From: Metabacillus malikii
GTDB lineage: Bacteria; Bacillota; Bacilli; Bacillales; Bacillaceae
Direction: 5' to 3'
Length of the DNA stretch: 64,000 bases
NCBI RefSeq assembly: GCF_030813355.1
Contig: NZ_JAUSUD010000012.1
Span: forward strand, 1 to 64,000
A program made the position numbers and the translations under genes. Below are positions 25,536 to 33,903 of this stretch, piece by piece; within the stretch, counting starts at the first letter, position 1, and every line of letters begins with the position of its first letter. The notes beneath the pieces were generated by a model, which searched no databases, was not told the origin of the DNA, and saw nothing but the letters and a program-made list of their open reading frames with translations.

Positions 25536-26207
25536 TTACTCTTTACCTAATTTACGTTTTAATGCAGCTAGTTCATCATCTACAGCACTTGTTTTATCTA
25601 AAGTTTCGAATTCATCATCAAGGCTTCGGTTTGAAGAGCGTATATCTTCACTTGTTTCTGCTTCCGCTTCAAATTGAAGGACTTTTTCTTCCATGCGCTC
25701 AAAGCCGCGTTTTGAATCATCTGTACCGATACCAGAAAGAGTACGGTTCATTTTTGTACGAGCTTTTGCAGACTCAGCACGAGCTTTTAATGAATCTTTT
25801 TTCAGCTTCATTTGGTAGTATTCAGCTTTCATTTCATCAAGTTTTTTACGAACAGCTGCAGAATCTAGTTTCGCACGCTCGTAAGACTCTTTTAATGTTT
25901 CAGCAGTTTGACTGTGTAGCTTTTTATCTTCTAGTGCACGACGAGCTAGGTCATCGTTACCAGCTTCAACGGCTTTAAGTGCTTGCTCATCACGCTTATC
26001 AACCATTTTTTGTGCATCTTCATATTTCTTTTGCAGCATTTTTTCATTGGCAATTTGTTTTGCGACTGCACTTTCTGCATCACGAATATCTGATTCCATA
26101 TCGCGCATGAATTGCTCTAGCATTTTTACTGGATCTTCTGCTTTGTCTAAAAGGGCATTTAACTCAGAATCGACAACAGTTTTTACTCGTTTGAAAAATT
26201 TAAACAT
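25536..26207 (-). CDS. pspA: PspA/IM30 family membrane-stress protein
   Basis: A 223-residue, almost wholly helical protein starting MFKFFKRVKTVVDSELNALL, whose first helix is the membrane-binding amphipathic helix of PspA. The remaining coiled coil (VKMLEQFMRDMESDIRDAES, YERAKLDSAAVRKKLDEM) and the length match the family. PspA forms ESCRT-III-like assemblies that protect and remodel damaged membranes. AGGAGGAATT precedes the ATG, and the DUF4178 gene lies 12 bases upstream in the same operon, behind a sigma-W-type promoter. Confidence 0.93.
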   Translation of the reverse strand: MFKFFKRVKTVVDSELNALLDKAEDPVKMLEQFMRDMESDIRDAESAVAKQIANEKMLQKKYEDAQKMVDKRDEQALKAVEAGNDDLARRALEDKKLHSQTAETLKESYERAKLDSAAVRKKLDEMKAEYYQMKLKKDSLKARAESAKARTKMNRTLSGIGTDDSKRGFERMEEKVLQFEAEAETSEDIRSSNRSLDDEFETLDKTSAVDDELAALKRKLGKE

Positions 26208-26219
26208 TAAAAATTCCTC

Positions 26220-26729
26220 CTATTTACTTGCAATTATTTTTAATTCATATTGTTCAATATCATAGCCAGTGCTTACTTCAATTTCGCTTCCCCATTTTTC
26301 AACAGAGAGATATTTTTCTTCTTCTTCATCACAATAGTCATAATACTCACAAATCATCCCGTTAATGTTTTGATTACGCCCAATTCCATTCACTCTAGCT
26401 TGACCTGATTCATCAAGATAATACGTAATCCCTTCATGACGAATCTTCTTCGGAATTGGCTCATCAAGCTTCAGCTTTGCTTTTTCATAGATGCCAAGAT
26501 AGAGCTCATCATCCATTTCAACGCTTAACCAAATCGTTTTTGATACCCCTTCAAGCTGATAGGCGTACCATTTAAAGCCATGGTCATTATAGCTGATTTT
26601 CCCAACAACTTTATAATCCTCTAAATCATACGTGACAATGTCATCAAGTTGAAGGTTAAACACATTCCGCTCCTCAACGGGCTTCGAAGCAGACTCCTTC
26701 TTCCCAAACAATCGACTAAAAAAACTCAT
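26220..26729 (-). CDS. DUF4178 family protein
   Basis: A 169-residue soluble protein beginning MSFFSRLFGKKES. The body matches DUF4178: DIVTYDLEDYKVVGKISY, KWYAYQLEG, SVEMDDEL, then GMICEYYDYCDEEEEKYLSV and VEKWGSEIEVSTG. The family is often next to PspA, DUF350 and membrane spermidine-synthase-like genes. It is the first gene after the sigma-W-type promoter and reads directly into pspA. Role unknown; a stress-operon partner is likely. Confidence 0.85.
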   Translation of the reverse strand: MSFFSRLFGKKESASKPVEERNVFNLQLDDIVTYDLEDYKVVGKISYNDHGFKWYAYQLEGVSKTIWLSVEMDDELYLGIYEKAKLKLDEPIPKKIRHEGITYYLDESGQARVNGIGRNQNINGMICEYYDYCDEEEEKYLSVEKWGSEIEVSTGYDIEQYELKIIASK

Positions 26730-26778
26730 GTACCCACCTCAACTTTATTCCTTTACACTATCATCTCACAACAACTAA

Positions 26779-26804
26779 TACGAGTTAAATAGGAGAAAGT
26801 TTCG
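26779..26804 (-). promoter_or_regulatory. Sigma-W-type (ECF) promoter of DUF4178-pspA
   Basis: Read on the minus strand: CGAAAC (26804-26799), a 16-base spacer beginning TTTCTCC, then CGTA (26782-26779). The sigma-W consensus is TGAAAC-N16-CGTA. The predicted leader is about 43 nt. In B. subtilis the pspA operon is also a sigma-W target, which supports the call. Confidence 0.75.
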
Positions 26805-26889
26805 CATTTTTTTATTTTTTTTGATATGGATAGAATTTATGTGGGATAAAGGTCACATAAAAATGGCAGGAGTAGGTAAATGTGTGTGG

Positions 26890-26978
26890 GCAACAAGTGC
26901 GGGGACAGTCCCCCAGCGCTTTAACGCAGTGGGGGACAGTCCCTCAACGCTTTAAAGTAACGGGGGACTGTCCCCGCT
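26890..26978. repeat. Three family B repeats
   Basis: Cores GGGGACAGTCCCCC, GGGGGACAGTCCC and GGGGGACTGTCCCC are joined by spacers containing GCTTTAA. The third is inverted, so the group can form a hairpin. It lies after the stop of the ABC permease gene (-) and may terminate that operon. Confidence 0.8.
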
Positions 26979-26988
26979 ACGTCTCCCA

Positions 26989-27723
26989 CTAAACGGCTTT
27001 TTTATTGATGTAAACGAGTCCGCTTGCGAAGAAGAGGATGAAGCCGCCGATGATGGCGTAGGCGATTGATTCAAAGGAGAGGAAGAATCCGCCCCAAGGC
27101 CCAGTTCCGTCTCTTGGGATCATTGTTAAAAATGGTTGAACCCATGGGTAGTAGGGAGCAAACGTTTCTGAATTTGCAACGAGAATGTTCGGGACTGTGA
27201 AAATAACATTAAATGCTAATGGTGCAGCAAAGCTTGACCAAGCCATGGAAATAAACAGCATGATAGCTGCTAGGGGTAATGTTGAAATCCAGCCTCCAAC
27301 AAAGCTTCGAAGCATGATATCATACGGAATCGGATCCTCAAAGCCTTTCAAAAACCCGACTGCCAACCACGCTACTAATACTAGACCTTGGTTTACAGCA
27401 ATTAGCATCATCGTCAAAATGAATTTTGATAAGTACACATTTGTTCTTTTCACGGGCAGACTTAATAATTGCTTCCAACCGCCATTTTTATGTTCAAAGC
27501 GGCAGAGGAAGCTTGTAAACACCCCGATGATGAGAGGCAGAAATAGTATCGTATGAATAGGTGTCATCATGACTAAAGGGACAATCCATTCATTTGGTAC
27601 ACCTTCAACTTGTTCTGTCAAATATCCGCCAGCAAACGCAAGGACAGGGCTGACAAATAGTAAAAGCCATATATACGTTTTACGCATTTTTAAAAAGTCA
27701 GATTGTATTAAACGCCACAGCAT
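26989..27723 (-). CDS. ABC-2 permease, lantibiotic-immunity (LanG-like) type
   Basis: A 244-residue membrane protein with six predicted helices. The N-terminus MLWRLIQSDFLKMRKTYIWL and the FEHKNGGWKQLLSLPVKRTN segment are typical of the MutG/EpiG/SpaG immunity permeases, which with an ATPase remove lantibiotics or similar peptides from the membrane. It begins two bases after its sister permease, so the two are translated together. Bacitracin-type resistance exporters are a weaker alternative. Confidence 0.8.
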   Translation of the reverse strand: MLWRLIQSDFLKMRKTYIWLLLFVSPVLAFAGGYLTEQVEGVPNEWIVPLVMMTPIHTILFLPLIIGVFTSFLCRFEHKNGGWKQLLSLPVKRTNVYLSKFILTMMLIAVNQGLVLVAWLAVGFLKGFEDPIPYDIMLRSFVGGWISTLPLAAIMLFISMAWSSFAAPLAFNVIFTVPNILVANSETFAPYYPWVQPFLTMIPRDGTGPWGGFFLSFESIAYAIIGGFILFFASGLVYINKKAV

Positions 27724-27725
27724 TA

Positions 27726-28433
27726 TTATTTCACATCCCTTTTTTCAAAATCTATCACTCCGATAAGAAGGATAACAGCACCTAGCATAAGTCCGGCAAT
27801 GACATACCACATCGGCTCGTTATCCCCAGTTAATGTGGGCCATTTCCAAATGAACCACTCAGGGATGTTCCGTGCAAAATTAGGTGCAATTGTTCCGAAT
27901 ATCCCTATCGTTAACGGAATCGCCTGGTTGTCAATTGTAATCGATAGCCATGTTTGCAAAGCTAAAATAGGTAAACCAGCTAATAATGGATAGAAACTAT
28001 TTTTAAAAATATCGAAAAGTGGCATTGAGGACGGACTGAACCCAAGCCCAATGCCGAGTAAAATCGTTCCGATAAATAAGAGAATACAAGAAAGAAATAG
28101 CATGAATAATAGGATAAAAAATTTTGATGAAAACACGACGCGACGCTTAATTGGCAAGCTTAACAGGTGCTTCCACGAATTTTGCTGGTGTTCAATTGAA
28201 GCGATTTGCGATGCTAAAATTGAAATCCCGAGTAAAAGGGCAAGTGTAACGAACCCATTTACATTCATAAGCAGGTCTTGCCAAACATCAGTACTGCCTT
28301 GCACTAAATAGTCATAACGTACTCCGTAATTGACCATTTGCAAGGCGATTACGCCAAACGGACCTAAGAAGACAAGGAGCCAGAACCATTTGCGCTTAAT
28401 TTTTAAAAAATCAGCATGCAGTGCTGCCAACAT
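27726..28433 (-). CDS. ABC-2 permease, lantibiotic-immunity (LanE-like) type
   Basis: A 235-residue permease with six predicted helices, paralogous to the next gene (MLAALHADFLKIKRKWFWLL; IEHQQNSWKHLLSLPIKRRV). It overlaps the 3' end of the ATPase gene by 23 bases. The HQQNSWKHLL motif is a family mark of the MutE/EpiE group. Together with the ATPase and sister permease it forms a complete LanFEG-like exporter; no lantibiotic precursor gene was seen nearby, so this is probably resistance rather than producer immunity. Confidence 0.82.
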   Translation of the reverse strand: MLAALHADFLKIKRKWFWLLVFLGPFGVIALQMVNYGVRYDYLVQGSTDVWQDLLMNVNGFVTLALLLGISILASQIASIEHQQNSWKHLLSLPIKRRVVFSSKFFILLFMLFLSCILLFIGTILLGIGLGFSPSSMPLFDIFKNSFYPLLAGLPILALQTWLSITIDNQAIPLTIGIFGTIAPNFARNIPEWFIWKWPTLTGDNEPMWYVIAGLMLGAVILLIGVIDFEKRDVK

Positions 28434-29346
28434 TGTTCATTCCTCCTTCATTTGTCAGGTCAAGGAAGATGCTTTCCAATGATTTTCGTTTTTCTTCTAC
28501 ACGATAAATGGCATGACCTTGATGTACTAAGTGGGAAATGATTGTTGCAACTTGCTCTTCTGATACGTTTTCTCCTATTAAATACCCGTCTACATGTTCC
28601 ACAACATATCCAAGTGTGCGTAGCAAAGTTTTGGCTTTTATGGAATCCTTCACTTTTATCGAAATTTTTGCTCGAGCTTTATTACGTAGCTCCTCAATAG
28701 AGTTTTGGAAAATCAGTTCACCTTTTGAAATAATTCCGACCTTCGTAGCCATTTGATCGATTTCACTGAGTAAATGGCTTGAGATGAGGATTGTAATTCC
28801 ATAATCTTTAGGCATTCTTTTAATTAAATCACGGATTTCATGGATGCCAGAAGGATCGAGTCCGTTTGTTGGTTCATCTAAGATGAGGAGTTCAGGGTTT
28901 CCTAAAATAGCAGACGCGATACCAAGACGTTGCTTCATCCCGAGTGAGTAGCCTTTGACAGCTCGATCTGCATCTTTAGTTAAACGGACAATTTCCAGTA
29001 CTTCGTCAATTCTAGATTTAGGCACTTGGAGAATTTTACGGATTGCCTCTAAGTTCTCCCGTGCAGTTAAGTGACCGTAATAGGATGGGGATTCGACCAG
29101 CGAACCGATTTTCTTGAGAGCTTGTAAATGGTTGCCTTTGACGTCCTCACCGAAAAGTTCAATTGAGCCACTACATGGTTTTGCCAGCCCGAGCAACATC
29201 CGGATTGTCGTAGTTTTCCCAGCACCATTTGGCCCAAGAAAACCGTAAATTTCACCCTTGTTAATCGAAAGGTTCACCTTATTAACAACAGGAATACCTT
29301 TAAACGTCTTCGTTAAATCTGTAGTTTTAATTAATATTTCATTCAT
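28411..29346 (-). CDS. ABC transporter ATPase (LanF/BcrA-like)
   Basis: A 311-residue ATPase. ATG 29346 is chosen because GAGGTGA is properly spaced; earlier starts overlap it. It has Walker A GPNGAGKTTT, signature SLGMKQRLG, Walker B LLILDEPTNGLDPSG and the switch histidine in ISSHLLSE. The 80-residue C-terminal extension is usual for BcrA/LanF proteins. It is first in an operon with two immunity-type permeases. A 39-bp tandem array lies upstream, between it and the anti-sigma gene. Confidence 0.9.
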   Translation of the reverse strand: MNEILIKTTDLTKTFKGIPVVNKVNLSINKGEIYGFLGPNGAGKTTTIRMLLGLAKPCSGSIELFGEDVKGNHLQALKKIGSLVESPSYYGHLTARENLEAIRKILQVPKSRIDEVLEIVRLTKDADRAVKGYSLGMKQRLGIASAILGNPELLILDEPTNGLDPSGIHEIRDLIKRMPKDYGITILISSHLLSEIDQMATKVGIISKGELIFQNSIEELRNKARAKISIKVKDSIKAKTLLRTLGYVVEHVDGYLIGENVSEEQVATIISHLVHQGHAIYRVEEKRKSLESIFLDLTNEGGMNNVGSTAC

Positions 29347-29424
29347 GTTCATCACCTCAACTCTATGATAGGCGAGAGAGGTTAAAAGGGAGGTGGGGTT
29401 TAGTTTAAATTTTGTTTAAAAGAA

Positions 29425-29600
29425 GAGTGGGGGACAGTCCCGCAGTGCTTTAACGTTGTAGAAGAGTGGGGGACAGTCCCGCAGTGCTTTAATGTGGTAA
29501 TAGAGCGAGGGACAGTCCCGCAGTGCTTTAATGTGGTAATAGAGCGAGGGACAGTCCCTCAATGCTTTAATGTGGTAACAGAATGAGGGACAGTCCCCAA
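29425..29600. repeat. Five-copy tandem array of the 39-bp family B unit
   Basis: Unit starts fall at 29425, 29464, 29503, 29542 and 29581, an exact 39-bp period. Each unit holds G(T/C)GRGGGACAGTCCC, then GCTTTAAYGTKGTA. The units are all in one orientation between the anti-sigma gene and the ABC ATPase gene. Confidence 0.9.
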
Positions 29601-29613
29601 CTAAATGTCCCCA

Positions 29614-30927
29614 CTAAAGTGGTATTTCTAGCTCATTTATTGTGACTGTTTTTATCTCTGATATGTCTAGTGGATAGGCTGGTAATAGCTTTATAATTAC
29701 TTCCTCTTTGTCTGCGCTGTTCATAATTGAGTTAAAGTGAATGACAGTGCCGTCAGTCATTATAGCTTTTACAGTTAGTGAAGTGTCATCTTCATATTGG
29801 CCTGTGCCGTTTATCGTGATTCCTAGTGGTGAGATGGCAAGATTCGTTGCGGTCCAATCGCCAAAGTCTTCTTGTAGAGCCACAGTTTTTTCTTCAAGAT
29901 TTGATTCAAGCCTAAAGGTTGTTTCCCAATTCCCTTCCATGTAGAGCCCGTTTGATACAAAATCACCCTTTAACTGGAAGTCACCCAAATCAATTCGCTG
30001 TAGGTCAAATATATATTCTATATAATTACTACCGTAAGTTAGATCGCCCTTATTATCTACCCCGAACGATACAGTGGATGCATATTGTATTTTTCCATTA
30101 TCATTTGTTAAATACAGGCGACCATGGTCATCAACATTGTTTTCCCGCCATTTCACTTGAACATGTAGCTTATCGTCAATAATACCGATGTTGGTGATTG
30201 TTAGAAAATCAATTTTTGGTAGTTTAATTGCCAGCTCACCAGGATATAGGATTTCCGCTTGTTCCTCTGAAAACAGTGAATCACGTTGCCCTCCACCGCC
30301 ACCTGAGGAATGCATTCTGTCTAGTAAAATTGTATTCGGTTGCTTGTTCATTTGGTCCAACAAGTCAATTTCGACTTGTTCAAATGTATGTTTATGACTA
30401 AGCATAGAGGTAACACTTAGATGAATCTTTTTGTCATGTAGCTGTTTGTTCCCATTTGCTTGAAGCCTGAAAAATGCCTTTTTTTGCTGCTTATCAAACG
30501 AAATAAGCTGACAATTAAACATTCTTCCTATAGATAAAAAGTAATCATATATATCTATCGTCTCATCAATACGGTTTTCATCAAGGTCTTCCATAGATAG
30601 ATATATAACTGACATCTCATCATCACTCATTGCAGCGATAACTTCCATTTTTATGCCGTTGTCGATACTTGTCTTCTGAATCGGCTGAAGCAAATCTGCT
30701 AGCTCAGGACTAATCGTTGCGATCAAGTTATTAAAACTAGGAGAAATTGCTCCAGTAACTGTTGCAGAAAAAACGAATAGAACCGAGGCGATAAGTGAAA
30801 TAATAGCCCGTTTTTGAACTCGTTTTGGGCGCTCGGAACTTGCTTGTTTTGCCCCTTGAGCTGCACGAAAGTGGAGTTCAGGAGGAATATCAATTTTTTT
30901 GAGCTCATGCTTTATATCTTCATTCAT
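29614..30927 (-). CDS. DUF4179 anti-sigma factor-like membrane protein
   Basis: A 437-residue protein starting at ATG 30927, which overlaps the end of the sigma factor gene by eight bases; AAGGAGG lies upstream inside that gene. A cytoplasmic N-terminal region (MNEDIKHELKKIDIPPELHF) precedes one membrane helix at about 43-62, then DUF4179 (ISPSFNNLIATISPELADLL) and an outer beta-rich C-terminal region. This layout is standard for Bacillus DUF4179 proteins coded after an ECF sigma gene; they hold the sigma factor at the membrane until a signal releases it. Confidence 0.85.
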   Translation of the reverse strand: MNEDIKHELKKIDIPPELHFRAAQGAKQASSERPKRVQKRAIISLIASVLFVFSATVTGAISPSFNNLIATISPELADLLQPIQKTSIDNGIKMEVIAAMSDDEMSVIYLSMEDLDENRIDETIDIYDYFLSIGRMFNCQLISFDKQQKKAFFRLQANGNKQLHDKKIHLSVTSMLSHKHTFEQVEIDLLDQMNKQPNTILLDRMHSSGGGGGQRDSLFSEEQAEILYPGELAIKLPKIDFLTITNIGIIDDKLHVQVKWRENNVDDHGRLYLTNDNGKIQYASTVSFGVDNKGDLTYGSNYIEYIFDLQRIDLGDFQLKGDFVSNGLYMEGNWETTFRLESNLEEKTVALQEDFGDWTATNLAISPLGITINGTGQYEDDTSLTVKAIMTDGTVIHFNSIMNSADKEEVIIKLLPAYPLDISEIKTVTINELEIPL

Positions 30928-31456
30928 ACATATCAACCTCCTTGGCGTGCTTGCGAAGCTTTTGTAAGGCTCGATATAAAATTGACTTTGCCGTTCCTAA
31001 AGGTATGTGTAATATTTCTGCAATCTCTGAAAAAGTATAGTCCTCGTAATATTTTAAGAGAACGATGCTTTTTTCGTCAGGGCTAAGCTTTTCTATAAGT
31101 TCTTGAAGTGACAATGAGAGAGGTATGTGCTGATCGTCACTTAGAAAAATTGGTTCATTTTCAGGTTTTAAAGGTACGATTTTATTTGTTTTGTTTAAAC
31201 AATCAATCGCACAACGAATCGTAATTTTGAGAAGCCATGTTTTTAAGTATTCAGTTTTTTGCAGCGAACCGATGCTTTTAAACGAACGATAGGCAACCTC
31301 TTGAACGACATCTAATGCATCGTCTTTGTTTTTGACATATACAAAGGCCATTCGGTATATATCTTGTTCGTATTGTTGATATAGCTTTAAAAAGGCTTTA
31401 CTATCACCCTTTTTTGCCTTTTTAACGAGCTTATTGATGTTCTCCACCTCTTTCAA
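30920..31456 (-). CDS. ECF-type RNA polymerase sigma factor
   Basis: A 178-residue sigma factor. Region 2 is LYQQYEQDIYRMAFVYVKNK with DALDVVQEVAYRSF, and region 4 is SPDEKSIVLLKYYEDYTFSE followed by IAEILHIPLGTAKS. It resembles SigV/SigY-like sigma factors. The start is taken as TTG 31456 because MKEVENINKL matches the usual family N-terminus, although no strong RBS is visible before it; GTG at the fourth codon is another choice. It is translationally coupled to the anti-sigma gene. An autoregulated ECF promoter upstream could not be identified with confidence. Confidence 0.88.
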   Translation of the reverse strand: MKEVENINKLVKKAKKGDSKAFLKLYQQYEQDIYRMAFVYVKNKDDALDVVQEVAYRSFKSIGSLQKTEYLKTWLLKITIRCAIDCLNKTNKIVPLKPENEPIFLSDDQHIPLSLSLQELIEKLSPDEKSIVLLKYYEDYTFSEIAEILHIPLGTAKSILYRALQKLRKHAKEVDMYE

Positions 31457-31511
31457 AATATGACATTCATTCTATTAGACAATGAAACAAGGTTTTTGGC
31501 TCAAATTTTTC

Positions 31512-31546
31512 AAAAAAAATAACTCCTGCACTGTTCATGAGGAGTT
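31512..31546 (-). terminator. Terminator of the two-component operon
   Basis: On the minus strand AACTCCT (from 31546) pairs with AGGAGTT (to 31521), then a run of T residues to 31512. It starts at the stop codon of the histidine kinase gene and separates it from the sigma factor gene. Confidence 0.8.
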
Positions 31547-32892
31547 TATTGATAAATAGTAATCGATGTACCAGTCTCACCTGTGTCAATTGACCATTTT
31601 AGGCTCATTTCGTTAATCATCACTTCAACAATTGTCAAACCGATTCGAGCACCTTGCTGCTCGCTTGTTTCTTTAAATCCAGTTCCTTTATCTTGAATGG
31701 TCAGACGATTATCTGTTAAAAAAAGTCCAATATATTTCCCATCTGATGCATGACGTAGTACATTTTGGAGCAGGTTTTCAATGATTCGTTCCATCCATTG
31801 TTGGTCAATTTCCCAAAGTACTGGTTCGGATTGTATGGAAATATCGATTTCAAAACCTTTTTCTTCAAAAACAGGATACCAGTTAGCTGCTAGCGTACGG
31901 AAGAAGCGGTTCATTTCTGTCTTCTCTGGATTGTAGGGATATTTTTTCGCTGATAGCAACGTATATGAAAAAAGGTTATCAATGAGTTTGCTTATAAAGT
32001 CTATTTTCTGGTCAATCGCTTCTAAAGCATCGGTGCCTTTTGCAGTTGTCACTTCTGCTTTAACAAGTGATAATTGGGCACGAATTGTTGTTAATGGTGT
32101 TCGTAAGTCATGCGAAAGGTTTGCGATTAAATCCTTCCTTAATGTTTCTTCGTTTTGCTCGCGGAGGCGGCTTTGTTCTAATTCAGTAATCATTTGGTTA
32201 AAGCTATTCTCAAGCTGACCGATTTCATCCATTTTTGAGATAGCGACAGTTTCTGGTATACCGAGTTCACTTTTGTTTTCCATTGCATTTGAGAGACGTA
32301 ACAGTCGTTTATGGATGTTTCGAAAAAAGAGCCATGAAAAGATAATAAATAGGATAAGCGTAATTAATATCACGTAAAAATAAAGAAAGCCGAATTTTTC
32401 TGTCAGTTTGGAGACTGTTGATTGGACTAATGAACGGTCAACCTCAATGACCATAAATCCATTTGCTATATCGTTGCCTAGGAATGCGACAACAGTAAAG
32501 GGGTTAGCATCGTGATGTTCCTTCATATATTTCACCGTGTAGGATGGTGTCCATTTGTCTGGGAGGTTTTCTGTGTAGGAAAAGCGGTCTTTCGTATTTC
32601 CTTCTTTGTCTACCCAGAAGATTTGTGAGCCAGGGTATTTCTTTTTATGTAACTCATCTAACGTTTCGCGGATTTCAGCTTCTGTTGCCGTTCCTAGTTT
32701 TTCTGCCTCGCGATGCCAGCTAGTCGTGAGTTGCTCAAACCCTTGATAGGAAGCAGAGCGATTGTCGTTTTCAAGAGCCAGAAAAGGAAGTGATACTAAA
32801 CCAGATACGATTGGAATCGAGAGTGGGAGAAATAGCAAGGCAGCAAAAATAATTAGTAAATATTTAAATTGTAGCGATTTAACTAATCTCAT
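31546..32892 (-). CDS. Sensor histidine kinase
   Basis: A 448-residue kinase: TM1 about 13-38, an outer sensor region to about 165, TM2 about 170-190, HAMP to about 245, then the H-box NLSHDLRTPLTTI with phosphoacceptor H261. The ATP-binding part has IIENLLQNVLRHA (N box) and QDKGTGF (G1). It overlaps the response regulator gene by four bases. The ABC transporter of lantibiotic-immunity type nearby on the same strand is a plausible target, as in other peptide-sensing systems; the link is inference. Confidence 0.9.
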   Translation of the reverse strand: MRLVKSLQFKYLLIIFAALLFLPLSIPIVSGLVSLPFLALENDNRSASYQGFEQLTTSWHREAEKLGTATEAEIRETLDELHKKKYPGSQIFWVDKEGNTKDRFSYTENLPDKWTPSYTVKYMKEHHDANPFTVVAFLGNDIANGFMVIEVDRSLVQSTVSKLTEKFGFLYFYVILITLILFIIFSWLFFRNIHKRLLRLSNAMENKSELGIPETVAISKMDEIGQLENSFNQMITELEQSRLREQNEETLRKDLIANLSHDLRTPLTTIRAQLSLVKAEVTTAKGTDALEAIDQKIDFISKLIDNLFSYTLLSAKKYPYNPEKTEMNRFFRTLAANWYPVFEEKGFEIDISIQSEPVLWEIDQQWMERIIENLLQNVLRHASDGKYIGLFLTDNRLTIQDKGTGFKETSEQQGARIGLTIVEVMINEMSLKWSIDTGETGTSITIYQ

Positions 32893-33560
32893 GCTTTCAC
32901 CCGATAACCGATACCTCGGATTGTCTCAATGATTTCTGGTTTTGAAGGGTTTAGTTCAAGCTTTTCACGAAGAAAGCGAATATGAACCATTAATGTTTTG
33001 TCACCCTCGATATAAGGTTCCTCCCAAACACCTTCATAAAGTTGTTCCTTCGTGAGGATTTGGTTGAGATGACGCAGGAAATAATGAAAAATCTGGTATT
33101 GCTTCCCGGTTAAAATAATTTCTTCACCTGTTGTCGTATTGATGATTGTGTGGCTTTTAAAATCAACTTCTAAGTGTTTAAGTTGTTTTTTGTCTGTTGA
33201 TGTTTGATTGGTTCTTCTTAATAAAATTTCAATACGCTTTGCAAGCTCCTCTGGATGGAACGGTTTTGTCATATAATCATCTGCAAACTCTAAGCCTTCA
33301 AGCTTATCCTCAAGGGATGAACGTGCTGATAGCATTATAATCGGAGCGTTAGGCTGTGATTTTTTCAAGCGTCTCCCTAAGGAAAAGCCGTCTAATCCGG
33401 GGAGCATGACGTCTAATATCGCGATGTCAAAGTTGTTAAGCGGGTTAGGCAGCTCTAGTCCTGATGTGAACCAATCGACTTCGTATCCTTTTGCCTCTAA
33501 CTCTCCCTTGACCCACTTACCAATTTCAATATCATCCTCTATGTACAAGATACTCCTCAT
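32889..33560 (-). CDS. OmpR-family response regulator
   Basis: A 223-residue regulator. ATG 33560 is chosen because AAGGAGG precedes it; the longer in-frame extension reads through family B repeats and is an artefact. Receiver domain: acidic pocket E8-D9-D10, phosphoacceptor D50 in LDVMLPG, and K in MTKPFHP. The C-terminal winged helix (LTGKQYQIFHYFLRHLNQIL, IRGIGYRVKA) is of the OmpR/PhoB type. It is paired with the kinase downstream and lies close to a LanFEG-like transporter. Confidence 0.92.
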   Translation of the reverse strand: MRSILYIEDDIEIGKWVKGELEAKGYEVDWFTSGLELPNPLNNFDIAILDVMLPGLDGFSLGRRLKKSQPNAPIIMLSARSSLEDKLEGLEFADDYMTKPFHPEELAKRIEILLRRTNQTSTDKKQLKHLEVDFKSHTIINTTTGEEIILTGKQYQIFHYFLRHLNQILTKEQLYEGVWEEPYIEGDKTLMVHIRFLREKLELNPSKPEIIETIRGIGYRVKA

Positions 33561-33903
33561 TTGAACGCCTCCTTTATTTTTGGGGACAGTCCCCCGGCAC
33601 ATTAACGCGGTGATAAGGTGAGGGACAGTCCCGCAATGCTTTAATGTGGTAACTGAGTGGGGGACAGTCCCCAACTAGAGTCGCCAACTAGAAGTCCCTA
33701 ATTAAAAAAACGCAAACCCATCATTTACTGTAGAATGAGAGTTTGCGTTGATGATGGGAAGGGGTGATGAGTACTTTTGGGGACAGTCCCCCATTACTTT
33801 AATACGTTAACACAGCGCGGGACAGTCCCCTATCAAACCTTTAATGCGTTAACACAGCGCGGGACAGTCCCCTATCAAAGTCCTCCATCAAAAGTCCCGT
33901 CTA
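33561..33903. repeat. Two clusters of family B repeats around a terminator
   Basis: No gene. Three family B units lie at about 33580-33675 and three at about 33778-33880, with spacers such as TTTAATGTGGTAA and TTTAATACGTTAACACAGC. Between them is the terminator of the SEC-C gene (33704-33749). The response regulator leader begins on the left side. Confidence 0.85.
33704..33749 (-). terminator. Terminator of the SEC-C protein gene
   Basis: AACGCAAAC (33709-33717) and GTTTGCGTT (33741-33749) form the stem, and the minus strand continues with a T run. Confidence 0.75.

Noticed and set aside
25508-25978. Plus-strand ORF opposite pspA
   Set aside because: Shadow of the helical pspA gene; leucine-rich, low-complexity product without a start site.
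29425-29600. Tandem array resembling a CRISPR
   Set aside because: The whole 39-bp unit repeats, with no unique spacers of constant length and no cas genes nearby.
33561-33674. Extended N-terminus of the response regulator (MGTVPH-type)
   Set aside because: The extension is encoded by family B repeats; a strong AAGGAGG and ATG at 33560 give a normal receiver domain.
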